From contig NZ_JAQNDL010000002.1 in assembly GCF_028368995.1 (NCBI RefSeq), positions 1,547,724 to 1,611,723 on the forward strand: a stretch of 64,000 bases of DNA. The letters run 5' to 3'. Position numbers and translations under genes: made by a program. Numbering within the stretch: the stretch's first letter is position 1; every line of letters starts with the position of its first letter. The DNA is from Nannocystis bainbridge. GTDB taxonomy: Bacteria; Myxococcota_A; Polyangia; Nannocystales; Nannocystaceae. The notes under the pieces were generated by a model, which saw only the letters and a program-made list of their open reading frames with translations, did not search any database and had not been told where the DNA came from. Shown piece by piece: positions 44,447 through 52,966 of the stretch.

Positions 44447-45621
44447 TGGCCAACCTCGGCTACATCCAGGTCGTCCGCCACTGCAACCACTTCTGCGGGT
44501 TCTGCAGCAACCCCGCCACCCCCTACGTCCACACCCTCGAGTCGATGCAGGCGCTCGTCGACGACCTCGTCGCGCGCGACTACTTCGGCGTCATCCTCAC
44601 CGGCGGCGAGCCGACGCTGCACCCCGAGCTGCCGGCGATCGCCGCCTACGCCAGCGGTCGCGGCCTCGACGTCCGCCTCATCACCAACGGCACCCGCCTC
44701 GCCGATCCGACCTTCGCGCGCGCCCTCGCCGACGCCGGCGTGCGCCGCGTCCACGTCTCGATCTACTCCGTCGTCCCCGAGGTCGAGGCCCGCCTGCGCG
44801 GCGCCGCCGGCACCCTCGAAAAGGCCTTCGCCGCCCTCGATCGCGCCCACGAGGTCGGCATCGACGTCCACGTCAACTGCGTCATCAACCGCCTCAACGC
44901 CGACCACCTCGATCGCAACGTCCGCCACATCCTCGCCCATCACCCGCACGTCCGTCACTTCGTGTGGAACAACCTCGACCCCTCGATGGGCCGCGCCGAG
45001 GTCAACCAGGCCGAGTTCGTCCCCCGCCTCGAACAGTTCGAGCTGTCGCTCGCGCGGGCCCTGCGGCTGCTGCACGCCAGCGGCCGCACCTTCCGCGTCG
45101 AGAAGGTCCCGCTCTGCTACATGGGCGAGTTCGCGTGGGCCAGCACCGAGACGCGCAAGATCGTCAAGGGCGAGGAGCGCGTGGTCCATTTCCTCGACGA
45201 CAAGCAGACCGTGCGCCAGACCGCCTGGGGCCACCTCTACGCGCCCGCCTGCGGCCCCTGTCGCCTGCGCCCGATCTGCGGCGGCCTGTTCGATCGCGGC
45301 GCCGCCTATGACCCCGCCGAGCTCGCGCCGCAGTTCGTCGATCCCGAGCCGGTCGTGCGCGCGATCCTCGACGACCCCAGCGACCCCACCGTCTCCGACC
45401 GCACGCTCTCGTCCTGGCGCGAGGAGTTCCGCCGCCACGGCGCCGCCCGCACCGCCGTCTCGGCCGAGCCTGCCGCCCCGCCGCGCGCGCCCGAGGCCCC
45501 GCCCGTCGGCCAGATCACCGTCGAGGGCGTGCGCCTGTATCAGGCCCGCCGCCGCGCCGAGGCCCGCAAGGCGGGCACCCTCGGCGTGCGCCAGGAGCCC
45601 GGCCGCGACGACGACGCTTGA
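44446..45621 (+). CDS. Radical SAM protein with C-terminal Cys cluster
   Basis: 391 aa. Radical SAM motif CNHFCGFC near residue 13-20, GGEP (LTGGEPTLHPE), and a later CGPCRLRPICGG that could bind an auxiliary cluster, as in SPASM/twitch enzymes. The core fold (LITNGTRLADP, VHVSIYS, VHVNCVINRLN) is complete. Such enzymes make the 5'-deoxyadenosyl radical; substrate unknown. The ATG overlaps the thrA stop (TGATG), an unusual coupling of amino-acid synthesis to a radical enzyme. The stop codon lies in a degenerate first unit of the following array. Confidence 0.85.
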   Translation: MANLGYIQVVRHCNHFCGFCSNPATPYVHTLESMQALVDDLVARDYFGVILTGGEPTLHPELPAIAAYASGRGLDVRLITNGTRLADPTFARALADAGVRRVHVSIYSVVPEVEARLRGAAGTLEKAFAALDRAHEVGIDVHVNCVINRLNADHLDRNVRHILAHHPHVRHFVWNNLDPSMGRAEVNQAEFVPRLEQFELSLARALRLLHASGRTFRVEKVPLCYMGEFAWASTETRKIVKGEERVVHFLDDKQTVRQTAWGHLYAPACGPCRLRPICGGLFDRGAAYDPAELAPQFVDPEPVVRAILDDPSDPTVSDRTLSSWREEFRRHGAARTAVSAEPAAPPRAPEAPPVGQITVEGVRLYQARRRAEARKAGTLGVRQEPGRDDDA

Positions 45622-45630
45622 CCCATAGGA

Positions 45631-45784
45631 CATGTGTGAACAAACATGTCCGATCTACCATGTCTCTTGCGCCATGGCCTTTGGCCTATGTCCTTCAGGA
45701 CCTGCACATCAGAGCATGTTCTCTGGGACATGGCCCTTGATCTCCATGCAAAAGGACATGTCCGATAAGACATGTCACATGCGC
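45631..45784. repeat. 14-bp phased CATG array, about eleven units, at convergent gene ends
   Basis: Cores at 45631, 45645, 45659, 45673, 45687 (TATG), 45701 (CCTG), 45715, 45729, 45745 (shifted by 2), 45757, 45771 and 45778. Phase of 14 is kept over 140 bases apart from one unit. Fills the gap between the radical SAM gene and the opposing secreted-protein gene. Longest array together with the one at 48.6 kb. Confidence 0.9.
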
Positions 45785-45851
45785 GGCATCGCCAGCCGCG
45801 CCATCCGCTGCCCCTCGCCTCGCTCACCCCGTGAGTGACAGGCCGCGGGCG

Positions 45852-47072
45852 TCAGCAGTCCTTCGCGACCCGGGAGCGCCGCCGCGACCGCAGCAGCCCG
45901 AGCCCCAGCAGCAGCCACGCCCACGGCGCGCTCGGAGCCCGGCTGTCGCACGCGCACCCGTGCTCGACCAGCCCGTCTTGCCCGCCCGACGCCGAGTTCC
46001 CCGTCCCCTCCGAGCCGTCGCTCCCGTCCGACCCGTCGCTCCCGGGCCCGCTCGTCGGCCCCTCGGTCGGATCGCCGCTCGTCTCCCCCCCGCCGGGCCA
46101 CGGCGTGCAGGCCCCCGGATCCCAGCGGTCCCCCGCTTCGCCGATCTCGCACGTATACGCCGTCGACGCGCAGGCCTCGGTCAGCGCCGCCGACGGATCG
46201 ATCACCTGCTCGCCGAGCTGCGCCACGATCTCGGGCTCGCTGCCGTGGCAGACCGCCTCGCTCGTCACCACCTCGCCGGTCGCCACGTTCGTCAGCCGCA
46301 CCGCCGTGCAGAACGCCACCTCGCTCCCCGCGCGCAGCGCATCGTCGAGCTCGGGCAGGCCCGGCTCGCCGTCGACCACCGCCTGCCGAACCACCAGCGC
46401 CGCCGTCGCCGGCGGCAGCCCGGTGTCGACCTTCATCTCCACCAGCAGCACCCCCAGGCCCCGCGTCACCGCGCAGAAGCCCTCCTCCCAGCCGACGCCT
46501 CCCGCCGAGCCGCAGTACGAATCGAACTGCCCCGGCATCGCCCCGTCGCAGCACACCAGGCTCGCCAGCTCTTCGCGCTCGTGCAGGTTCACCTCCGCCG
46601 TGCGCTCGACCAGCGGCGGCCCCAGCGGCGTCGAGGGCTCGGCCACGACCGTGAAGTCGAACGCGAGATCGAAGTCGAACGAGCAGTACTCGAAATTGTC
46701 GTAGTCCGGGTTGTCGACCTCGCCGGTCACTTTGTAATCACCCGGCGTCAGCGGCTCCGCCGGCCGCCACACCAGCAACCCGTGGAAGCCCGAAGCCTCG
46801 ATCGCGCCGGCGATCGGCTGGCCGTCGAGCGTGACCGAAAGATCGATCGTGGCGAGCCAGTCCTCGTCCGGTTCGTCCCCGAAGCGCGCCCCCTGCAGCA
46901 GCAGCACCCCGTCGGTCGGGATGGCCCCGGCGTTGAGCGGATCGAGTGACTGCCACACCTCCGCGTACGCGCACGGGTCCGGCGTGCACGCGGAGGCCTC
47001 GTTGGGAAACACGACCGCCGCGCCGGCCAGCGCCACGGTCATCGCCTGGATCGAGGATTTTTTAAAAGCCAT
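45852..47072 (-). CDS. Secreted MYXO-CTERM protein, paralog A
   Basis: 406 aa. Signal peptide MAFKKSSIQAMTVALAGAAV, then an all-beta domain rich in Cys (CCDGAMP, CAVTRGLGVLLVEM, CEIGEAGDRW), a Gly/Ser/Asp linker and a MYXO-CTERM-like sorting tail: HGCACDSR, hydrophobic WAWLLLGLGLL, Arg cluster. In this sorting system the Cys is thought to be used for processing and surface display. Closely related to the next gene upstream by sequence over its full length, so a tandem duplicate. Ligand unknown. Confidence 0.75.
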   Translation of the reverse strand: MAFKKSSIQAMTVALAGAAVVFPNEASACTPDPCAYAEVWQSLDPLNAGAIPTDGVLLLQGARFGDEPDEDWLATIDLSVTLDGQPIAGAIEASGFHGLLVWRPAEPLTPGDYKVTGEVDNPDYDNFEYCSFDFDLAFDFTVVAEPSTPLGPPLVERTAEVNLHEREELASLVCCDGAMPGQFDSYCGSAGGVGWEEGFCAVTRGLGVLLVEMKVDTGLPPATAALVVRQAVVDGEPGLPELDDALRAGSEVAFCTAVRLTNVATGEVVTSEAVCHGSEPEIVAQLGEQVIDPSAALTEACASTAYTCEIGEAGDRWDPGACTPWPGGGETSGDPTEGPTSGPGSDGSDGSDGSEGTGNSASGGQDGLVEHGCACDSRAPSAPWAWLLLGLGLLRSRRRSRVAKDC

Positions 47073-47147
47073 GCCCTCACCGGATGCACGTCGCGGGCCA
47101 CGGCCCCCGAGGTCCTCGCGCCGGGGCCGCGACGCCGCGGACTCTCA

Positions 47148-47168
47148 CATGTCCTTCGGGACATCTCA
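47148..47168. repeat. CATGTCC-TTCG-GGACATC hairpin at gene end
   Basis: A 7-bp stem closed by a TTCG loop, which is a very stable tetraloop as RNA. It overlaps the stop codon of paralog B on the minus strand and lies 75 bases before the start of paralog A, a fitting place for an attenuating terminator. Confidence 0.7.
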
Positions 47169-48416
47169 CCGCCGGCGCCGACGCGGCCCCAGCAGTCCGA
47201 GTCCCAGCAGCATCCACGCCCACGAACCACTCGAGCCCCGGCTGTCGCACGCGCATCCGTGGTCGACCAGCCCGTCCTGCCCGCCGGACGCCGAGTCACC
47301 GGTGCTCTCCGAGCCGTCGCTCCCCTCGCTGCCGTCCGAGCCCTCGGTCCCCGGCCCGCCGGTCGTCGGCCCCGCCGTCGGATCGCCGGTCGGATCGCCC
47401 GTGGGATCGCCGGTCGTCTCGCCGCCGGCTGGCCACGGCGTGCACTTCTCGGCGTCCCACCTGTCCGCGTCGACCTCGCAGGTGTAGGCCGGGCCCGCGC
47501 ACTGGGCCTTCAACTCGGGCGACAGATCGATGGCGTGATCGCCGAGGGACGCCTCCGCCTCCGGGCCGAACCCATGACATGTCTCTTCGGACAGCACCGT
47601 CTCGCCGGTGGCGATGTTGCGCAGCTGGACCACCGTGCAGAACGGCTTCGGGCCGAAGGCCAGCAACCCGTCGCCGAACTGAGCCGCGGTCGACGTGCCG
47701 TCGACCAGCAGCTCGCGCACCACCAGCCCCTGCGTCGCCGGCGGCAGATCGAGCTCGGCCGACACCTGCACGTGCAGCGTCCCGAACCCGCGCGCGGAGG
47801 CGCAGAACCCCTCGTCCCACTCGACGTACGTCTCCGCGCCGCCGCAGTCGAACGTGTAGGTGTAGGGCATCGCCCCGTCGCAGCACACGAAGTCCGCCAG
47901 ATCGTCGCTCCTGGCCACCAGCACCTGCTCGGTCGCCGTCGTCTTCGGCGGCGCCAGCGGGGCCGACGGCTCCGCCTCGACCGTGAACCCGAAGTCGAGC
48001 ATCAGCACGTCGGGCGCACAACCGTCGTAGTAGGGCTCCGCGTCGGGGTTGTCGAGGCTGCCGACCGCCTGATATGCCCCGGGCTGGAGCGGCTCCGCCG
48101 GCCGCCACACCAGCACGTCGCGCACGCCCCCCGCCTCGACCGCGCCCGCGATCGGCTGCCCGTCGCGCGTGACCGTCAGCTCGATCTTGTCGAGCCAGTC
48201 CGTCTCGGACGAGTCGCCCGAGCGCGCGCCCTGCAGCACCAGCACGCCGTCGACGGGGATCGCCCCCGGGTTGAGCGCCTCGAGCGAGCTCCAGGCGTCG
48301 ACGAGATAACAGTAGTCCGGCGAGCACGCCTCGGCCTCGTTCGGCACCAGGGCCGCACCGGCCAGCGCGAGGGTCATCGCCGTGATCGAAGCAGAGTTTT
48401 TAAGCGAAGAAGCCAT
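47166..48416 (-). CDS. Secreted MYXO-CTERM protein, paralog B
   Basis: 416 aa with the same layout as paralog A: signal peptide (SASITAMTLALAGAALVPNEA), domain with GAIPVDGVLVLQGARSGD, CCDGAMPYTYTFDCGG, ATGETVLSEETCHG, Gly/Asp/Thr repeat GDPTGDPTGDPT, and HGCACDSR plus hydrophobic tail and Arg cluster. About half of residues match paralog A. Probably transcribed together with paralog A, with the TTCG hairpin between them. Confidence 0.75.
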   Translation of the reverse strand: MASSLKNSASITAMTLALAGAALVPNEAEACSPDYCYLVDAWSSLEALNPGAIPVDGVLVLQGARSGDSSETDWLDKIELTVTRDGQPIAGAVEAGGVRDVLVWRPAEPLQPGAYQAVGSLDNPDAEPYYDGCAPDVLMLDFGFTVEAEPSAPLAPPKTTATEQVLVARSDDLADFVCCDGAMPYTYTFDCGGAETYVEWDEGFCASARGFGTLHVQVSAELDLPPATQGLVVRELLVDGTSTAAQFGDGLLAFGPKPFCTVVQLRNIATGETVLSEETCHGFGPEAEASLGDHAIDLSPELKAQCAGPAYTCEVDADRWDAEKCTPWPAGGETTGDPTGDPTGDPTAGPTTGGPGTEGSDGSEGSDGSESTGDSASGGQDGLVDHGCACDSRGSSGSWAWMLLGLGLLGPRRRRR

Positions 48417-48860
48417 GCGCCGACCTTAGCCCAATCGCCTCATGCCTGCACGTATCCGCCGATGCGCGCGACGGCTCGCGCGACGCCCCTACGAACGGCG
48501 TCACCCTCACGACGCCGGTGTCAGACCATGATCGCCGGATCCGGTCGACAGGCCCCGACCACGCGCGCTCCAGTCCTGACATGTCCGTGGCGGCTGTGCC
48601 ATCGGACGTGCCTGACGCGCTCACTCTCCACCATGCGATGGCGCCCGCCCTGGCCTTCGCATCATGTGTGCTCGGACATGTCCGAAGAACAATGTCTGAT
48701 GCGACATGTCGTGGGGAGCATGGCCTTTCGGGCATGCTCCCAGAGACATATTCTGGGCTACATCTCGCTCGAACACGACCCGGCCGGCCCAAAAAGCCAG
48801 GCCGAACCCGATGCGCGGCGGCCTCACCTCCGCCGCCGCTTTCGCCTCCCCTCGCCGCGC
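48417..48860. other. Intergenic gap holding a long repeat array
   Basis: No convincing gene. Its right two thirds are occupied by the phased CATG array; the left part is the promoter region of paralog B. Confidence 0.6.
48580..48778. repeat. 14-bp phased CATG array, about ten units
   Basis: Cores at 48580 and 48594, then, after a gap, 48663, 48677, 48691 (AATG), 48705, 48719, 48733, 48747 (CATA) and 48761 (CATC), all 14 apart. CATGGCC-TTTC-GGGCATG hairpin inside. Located behind the 3' end of the protease-like gene. Confidence 0.88.
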
Positions 48861-50432
48861 TCACCCCCGCCGCGCGCGCCGGCGCAGCGGCAGCAGCCCC
48901 GCCAGCAGCAGCAGCCACGACGCCCGCGGGCCGTTCTCCGTGCGGCAGTTGCAGCCGTCGTCGTCGCCTGCGCTGTCGCCGGTCAGCCCTGTCGCGCCGG
49001 AGCCCCCGGTGACGCTCGTGACCCCGCCGCTCGGATCGACCGGTCCGGTGTCGTCGCCGTCGCTCGAGCCCGCGCTGGTGGTCGGGTCCGGCTCGCCCGT
49101 CGAAGTGTCGCCGCCGCTCGCCGTGTCGCCGCTCGTGCCCGGCTCGCCCGTCGTCGTCCCCTCGGCGGGCACCACCGTCACCGTCAGCGTCTCGCTGTCG
49201 GCGTTGCCGTACGCGTCCATCACCTCGACCTTGAAGCTGTACGTCCCGGCCGGCGGCTTGGTGACCTGGATGAAGTCCCACGGATCGTCGACCGCGCGCC
49301 AGGCCGGGTACTTGTCGTTGCACACGTCGTTGGTGCAGCGCGAGTAGCCGGTGTCGACGAAGTCGGGCGGCACGCCCTCGATCCAGCTCCACTTGACCCC
49401 GACCATGTTCTTGTCGTCGGTGATGTCGGCCGACACCAGGAACGACTCGCCGACGGTGAACACGGTCCCGTCGGCCGGCGACACGCTAAGGATCTCCGGC
49501 GCCACCGTGTCGGCCTCGCGCGCCCCGAACACCCCCAGCAGCTCGGTGTGCGAGTTCTGCTGCTCGCCCTGTCCTTCGGGACAGTAGAGCTCGTGCACGT
49601 ACGTGCACTGCGTGACGCCGCTCCCGGTCGCGTGCGAGATGTCCATGCAGTCATCGCGGAACGAGCTGCCGCCGGCGACGAACGGGTACATCAGGTCCTG
49701 CTGCACGTCGGTGTGCTCGAGGCCCCAGTTGTGCGCCGTCTCCTGCGCCGCGACCTCGGCGGTCACGCCGACGCAGCTGTCGGGGAACGACAGCGACACG
49801 TGGTTGCGCTTGGCCCCGTCGCAGGCGACGTTGGCGATCCCGCACACGCCGTTGCTCTGGCCGGCGTTCTGCGACGTCCCGCCGATCACCGCCATCGTGT
49901 ACGGCAGGTAGTCGGGCGGGCGGTTGGTCGTGATCACCAGGTTGAACGGCTCGTAGTAATTCTGCAGCTTCTGCAGCACCACCGCCTTGGTGTTCTCGCC
50001 GCCGGGCGGCTTGGGGAACTGCGTCTCCTTGCTGACGAGCGGCGAACAATTGAGCGCCGCGTTGGCCACCTGGGGATGGAACCCGTTGCACTTGGGCCGC
50101 AGCGTGATCCCGTCCATCGCCAGGTAGAGGATCCCCGCCGTCGGGTCATGATCGAGCGCCGGCAGCGGCAACCCCTGCTGATCGAGCAGGCTGCGGGCCA
50201 GGCTCTCGCCGTCGTAGACCAGGTTGCCGTCGCGCAGCGGAGCCACCAGCGTCGGGTCGTAGTCGGCGCCGAACAGCGATTCGAGGTGGCTGCGCGGGCC
50301 GTCGTCGGGCGCCACGGCCCACGGGGTGTTGGCCGAGAGCGGCGCTCCGGGCACGACACGAGGCGCTGCGGCCGCGTCCTCCAACGACAGCGACGCGACC
50401 GCGAACGACAGACCAGCGACGAAAGTCAACAT
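48861..50432 (-). CDS. Zincin-like secreted protease with MYXO-CTERM end
   Basis: 523 aa. Signal peptide, then a domain with 'VAAQETAHNWGLEHTD', which has the spacing of the HExxHxxGxxH zinc site of metzincin-like proteases but Gln in place of the first His. Several Cys pairs (CGIANVACDGAKR, CMDISHATGSGVTQC). An Ig-like domain follows (EILSVSPADGTVFTVGESFL), then an acidic Thr/Gly linker and a tail with CNCRTENG, hydrophobic stretch and Arg cluster. If the Gln replaces a zinc ligand, activity could be altered or lost. Exported to the surface. Confidence 0.7.
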   Translation of the reverse strand: MLTFVAGLSFAVASLSLEDAAAAPRVVPGAPLSANTPWAVAPDDGPRSHLESLFGADYDPTLVAPLRDGNLVYDGESLARSLLDQQGLPLPALDHDPTAGILYLAMDGITLRPKCNGFHPQVANAALNCSPLVSKETQFPKPPGGENTKAVVLQKLQNYYEPFNLVITTNRPPDYLPYTMAVIGGTSQNAGQSNGVCGIANVACDGAKRNHVSLSFPDSCVGVTAEVAAQETAHNWGLEHTDVQQDLMYPFVAGGSSFRDDCMDISHATGSGVTQCTYVHELYCPEGQGEQQNSHTELLGVFGAREADTVAPEILSVSPADGTVFTVGESFLVSADITDDKNMVGVKWSWIEGVPPDFVDTGYSRCTNDVCNDKYPAWRAVDDPWDFIQVTKPPAGTYSFKVEVMDAYGNADSETLTVTVVPAEGTTTGEPGTSGDTASGGDTSTGEPDPTTSAGSSDGDDTGPVDPSGGVTSVTGGSGATGLTGDSAGDDDGCNCRTENGPRASWLLLLAGLLPLRRRARRG

Positions 50433-50598
50433 GGTCTCACGCTACCTGCGGCAGACGCGGGCGTAAAGACCGGTCGGGGCGTGTCGGCCCCGCGCGGCCT
50501 GCATCGCCCGCGGCGGCTTCTCACCGCGATCGCGGGCGGGTACCCTGTCGCCCGGGACCGGCCCGCGCCGGCACCCGCAGCGCCTCGGGCCCACCGCA

Positions 50599-52353
50599 GT
50601 GACAGCCGCCGATCCCCACGTCTCGCCCGCCGTCCTGGTCGTCACCCGCGACCCGGCCCTCTTCGACGACCTCCAGAGCCTGCTGCGCGCCCGCGGTCGC
50701 CCCGTCGTGCACGTCACCGATCTCACGACCGGCTACGACCGCGCGCGGATCGGCCTGTCGATCCTCGATACGTGCGACCTCGTCGGCGTCGAAGAGGCGC
50801 TGGCCCAGCTCCCGCGGCCGATCCTCGCCCTCACCGACGACGACGGCCGCGCCGAGGTCCTGGTGGGCGCCGGCGCCAGCGACTTCGCCGTGCTCCCGTG
50901 CAGCCGCGCCGTCCTCTCGGCCCGGATCTCCGCCGCGCTCAAGCTGCGCGAGCGCGTCGTACCTGCCCTTTCGGACAGCCAAAGCTCGCTCCAGACCCTG
51001 CTCGCCAACCTCCCCGGCGTCGTCTATCGCTGCGCCAACGACGAGGAGTGGTCGATGCAGTTCATCAGCGAGGGCTGCTACGACCTCACCGGCTACTCCC
51101 CCGAGGAGTTCACCTCCGGCCGCGTCAATTTCCTCGGCCTCATTCACCACGAAGATCGCGACCGCACGCGCGAGCAGGTCCAGCAGGCCCTGACCGACCG
51201 CCGCCCGTTCCGCGTCACCTACCGCCTGCACACCGCCACCGGCGCCTGCAAGTGGCTGTGGGCTCAGGGCCAGGGCGTCGCCGGGGCCGGCAGCGAGGCG
51301 AACGCGATCGAGGGCGTCATCACCGACCTGTCCGAGCTGCGCCAGACCAAGCGCGAGCTCGAAGAGCGCGAGCTCCTGCTCGAGACCCTGCTCGCCGTCA
51401 CCGAGACCGCCTACATTTTGTGTGACGAGCACGGCGCCGTCGACTACGCCAACCTGGCCGCGCAGACCTGGCTCAAGATGCCCGACAGCCGCCTGGTCGG
51501 GGCTCGCTTCGCCGACCTCTTGACCGGCCTGCCCAACGAGCTGCGCGAGGCCGTCGGCCGCGGCCGCGACTCGATCTTCACCGTCGACCACCAGGGCGGC
51601 GACTTCGAGGCCTACCACCTCGTCATGCGCAACGTGCAGATCAGCGGCCGCCCGCACACCGCCTACGCCTTCAAGCGCCTGACCCGCGAGCTCGCGCGCC
51701 AGGAGGTCGAGGTGTGGAAGAAGGTCATCCGCCTGATCGCCCACGAGATCAACAACACCCTCGCGCCGATCTCGTCGCTGCTGCACTCCGCCCGCCTGAT
51801 CAACGCCGCCGAGGCCCGCGACGCCCGCCTCGACCGCATCATCGACACCATCTCCGAGCGCAGCAAGCACCTCGGCGAGTTCCTCAAGGGCTACACCCAG
51901 TTCGCTCGCCTGCCCCGCCCGCGGCTCGAGAGCACCAAGTGGCGCAGCCTCATCGACCGCCTCGACGGGCTGGTCCAGTTCAAGATCGACGCCGCGCCCG
52001 AAGACCTCAACACCGTCAACGCGGTCGACCGCAGCCAGATCGAGCAGGCCCTCATCAACCTGCTGAAGAACGCGGTCGAGTCCGGCGGCCCGCCCGAAGA
52101 GGTCACGCTGCGCCTCCGCGCCCACCGCGAGGGCGACGAGATCCAGGTCCTCGACCGCGGCCCCGGCATCCCGCCCGAGCAGCTGCCCAAGGTGCTGCTC
52201 CCGTTCTACTCGACCAAGCGCACGGGCACCGGCCTCGGCCTGCCCCTGTGCCGCGAGATCATCGACGCCCACGGCGGCACCCTCCGCATCGAAGCCCGCG
52301 AGGGCGGCGGCACGGCCGTGATCCTGTGGATCCCGCGCCTGGCAGCCGCCTGA
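50599..52353 (+). CDS. PAS-domain sensor histidine kinase
   Basis: 584 aa, soluble. A receiver-like N-terminal domain (about 1-120) without a clear Asp/Lys set; PAS domain (TLLANLPGVVYRCANDEEW...); second PAS (TLLAVTETAYILCDEHGAVD); HisKA with phospho-accepting His in IAHEINNTLAPI; and a HATPase with NLLKNAVE, DRGPGIP and TGTGLGLPLC. It resembles NtrY/NtrB-type kinases. No response regulator adjoins it, so its partner is elsewhere. GTG start. The stop codon lies in a degenerate first unit of the following repeat array. Confidence 0.88.
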   Translation: MTAADPHVSPAVLVVTRDPALFDDLQSLLRARGRPVVHVTDLTTGYDRARIGLSILDTCDLVGVEEALAQLPRPILALTDDDGRAEVLVGAGASDFAVLPCSRAVLSARISAALKLRERVVPALSDSQSSLQTLLANLPGVVYRCANDEEWSMQFISEGCYDLTGYSPEEFTSGRVNFLGLIHHEDRDRTREQVQQALTDRRPFRVTYRLHTATGACKWLWAQGQGVAGAGSEANAIEGVITDLSELRQTKRELEERELLLETLLAVTETAYILCDEHGAVDYANLAAQTWLKMPDSRLVGARFADLLTGLPNELREAVGRGRDSIFTVDHQGGDFEAYHLVMRNVQISGRPHTAYAFKRLTRELARQEVEVWKKVIRLIAHEINNTLAPISSLLHSARLINAAEARDARLDRIIDTISERSKHLGEFLKGYTQFARLPRPRLESTKWRSLIDRLDGLVQFKIDAAPEDLNTVNAVDRSQIEQALINLLKNAVESGGPPEEVTLRLRAHREGDEIQVLDRGPGIPPEQLPKVLLPFYSTKRTGTGLGLPLCREIIDAHGGTLRIEAREGGGTAVILWIPRLAAA

Positions 52354-52362
52354 CCCGAAGAG

Positions 52363-52425
52363 CATGCGCGAACGGCCATGCTCGAAAGGGCATGTCCCCG
52401 AGGACATGCCCTCCGGGACACGCTC
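52363..52425. repeat. 14-bp phased CATG array, five units, at convergent gene ends
   Basis: Cores at 52363, 52377, 52391, 52405 and 52419 (CACG). Holds a perfect 10-bp-stem hairpin GGGCATGTCC-CCGA-GGACATGCCC at 52388-52411. Lies between the kinase stop and the end of the opposing lipoprotein gene. Confidence 0.88.
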
Positions 52426-52434
52426 AGCCGGCGC

Positions 52435-52917
52435 CTACAGGTTCGACTGGATCTCCTTGAACAGGCGCTGCCACAGCTCGCGCTCGCCCTCCGGCCCCTC
52501 GAGCACCCACACCTTGTCGCCGCTGACGTCGCGCTCGCCCATGAAGACCTTGGGATCCGCGGTGACCGCCGTGCTCGCCCCGTCGCTCGACTCGAGGCGG
52601 AGGTAGTACTGGCGGGTGAAGTCGATCGCCTGCGCCGAGTAGTTCCCGCCCACCGCCATCGCGCGGATGAACTTCCGCTCGGTCTTGATGATCCCCTTCT
52701 CCTCGTTCGCCACCGCGATGGGATAACCGAGCGTCTTGAGGGCGTCGAGCGTGGCCTTGAACACCTCCGCGGGCGGGTCCGCGAAGGTATGCGTGCCATG
52801 GGTCTGGACCTCCTCCGGCGTGATGACCGAGGCCTTGCTACCGGCGCAGCCTGTGAGCAGCGGAGCCCCGGCCAGGGGCAGCGTGAGGACAATGGAACCT
52901 ACGAGATTACGGAGCAT
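52435..52917 (-). CDS. Lipoprotein
   Basis: 160 aa from the ATG of MLRNLVGS. Signal with lipobox LLTGC, then an alpha/beta domain starting 'HTFADPPAEVFKATLDALKT' and 'GYPIAVANEEKGIIKTERKF', a pattern seen in small periplasm-facing lipoproteins of unknown function. Convergent with the histidine kinase across the array. Confidence 0.65.
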   Translation of the reverse strand: MLRNLVGSIVLTLPLAGAPLLTGCAGSKASVITPEEVQTHGTHTFADPPAEVFKATLDALKTLGYPIAVANEEKGIIKTERKFIRAMAVGGNYSAQAIDFTRQYYLRLESSDGASTAVTADPKVFMGERDVSGDKVWVLEGPEGERELWQRLFKEIQSNL

Positions 52918-52966
52918 CGCACCGGACGGTATCACCCGTGTCGCCCGGCGCCAATCATCGCGCCCG

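Noticed and set aside
45631-45784. CRISPR-like array
   Set aside because: Period is only 14 bp, no conserved repeat of 23-40 bp with unique spacers, and no cas genes are present.
47259-51425. Very long open frame on the plus strand (over 1,300 codons)
   Set aside because: It lies opposite three clear genes on the minus strand, is Arg/His-rich without domains, and arises from high GC content.
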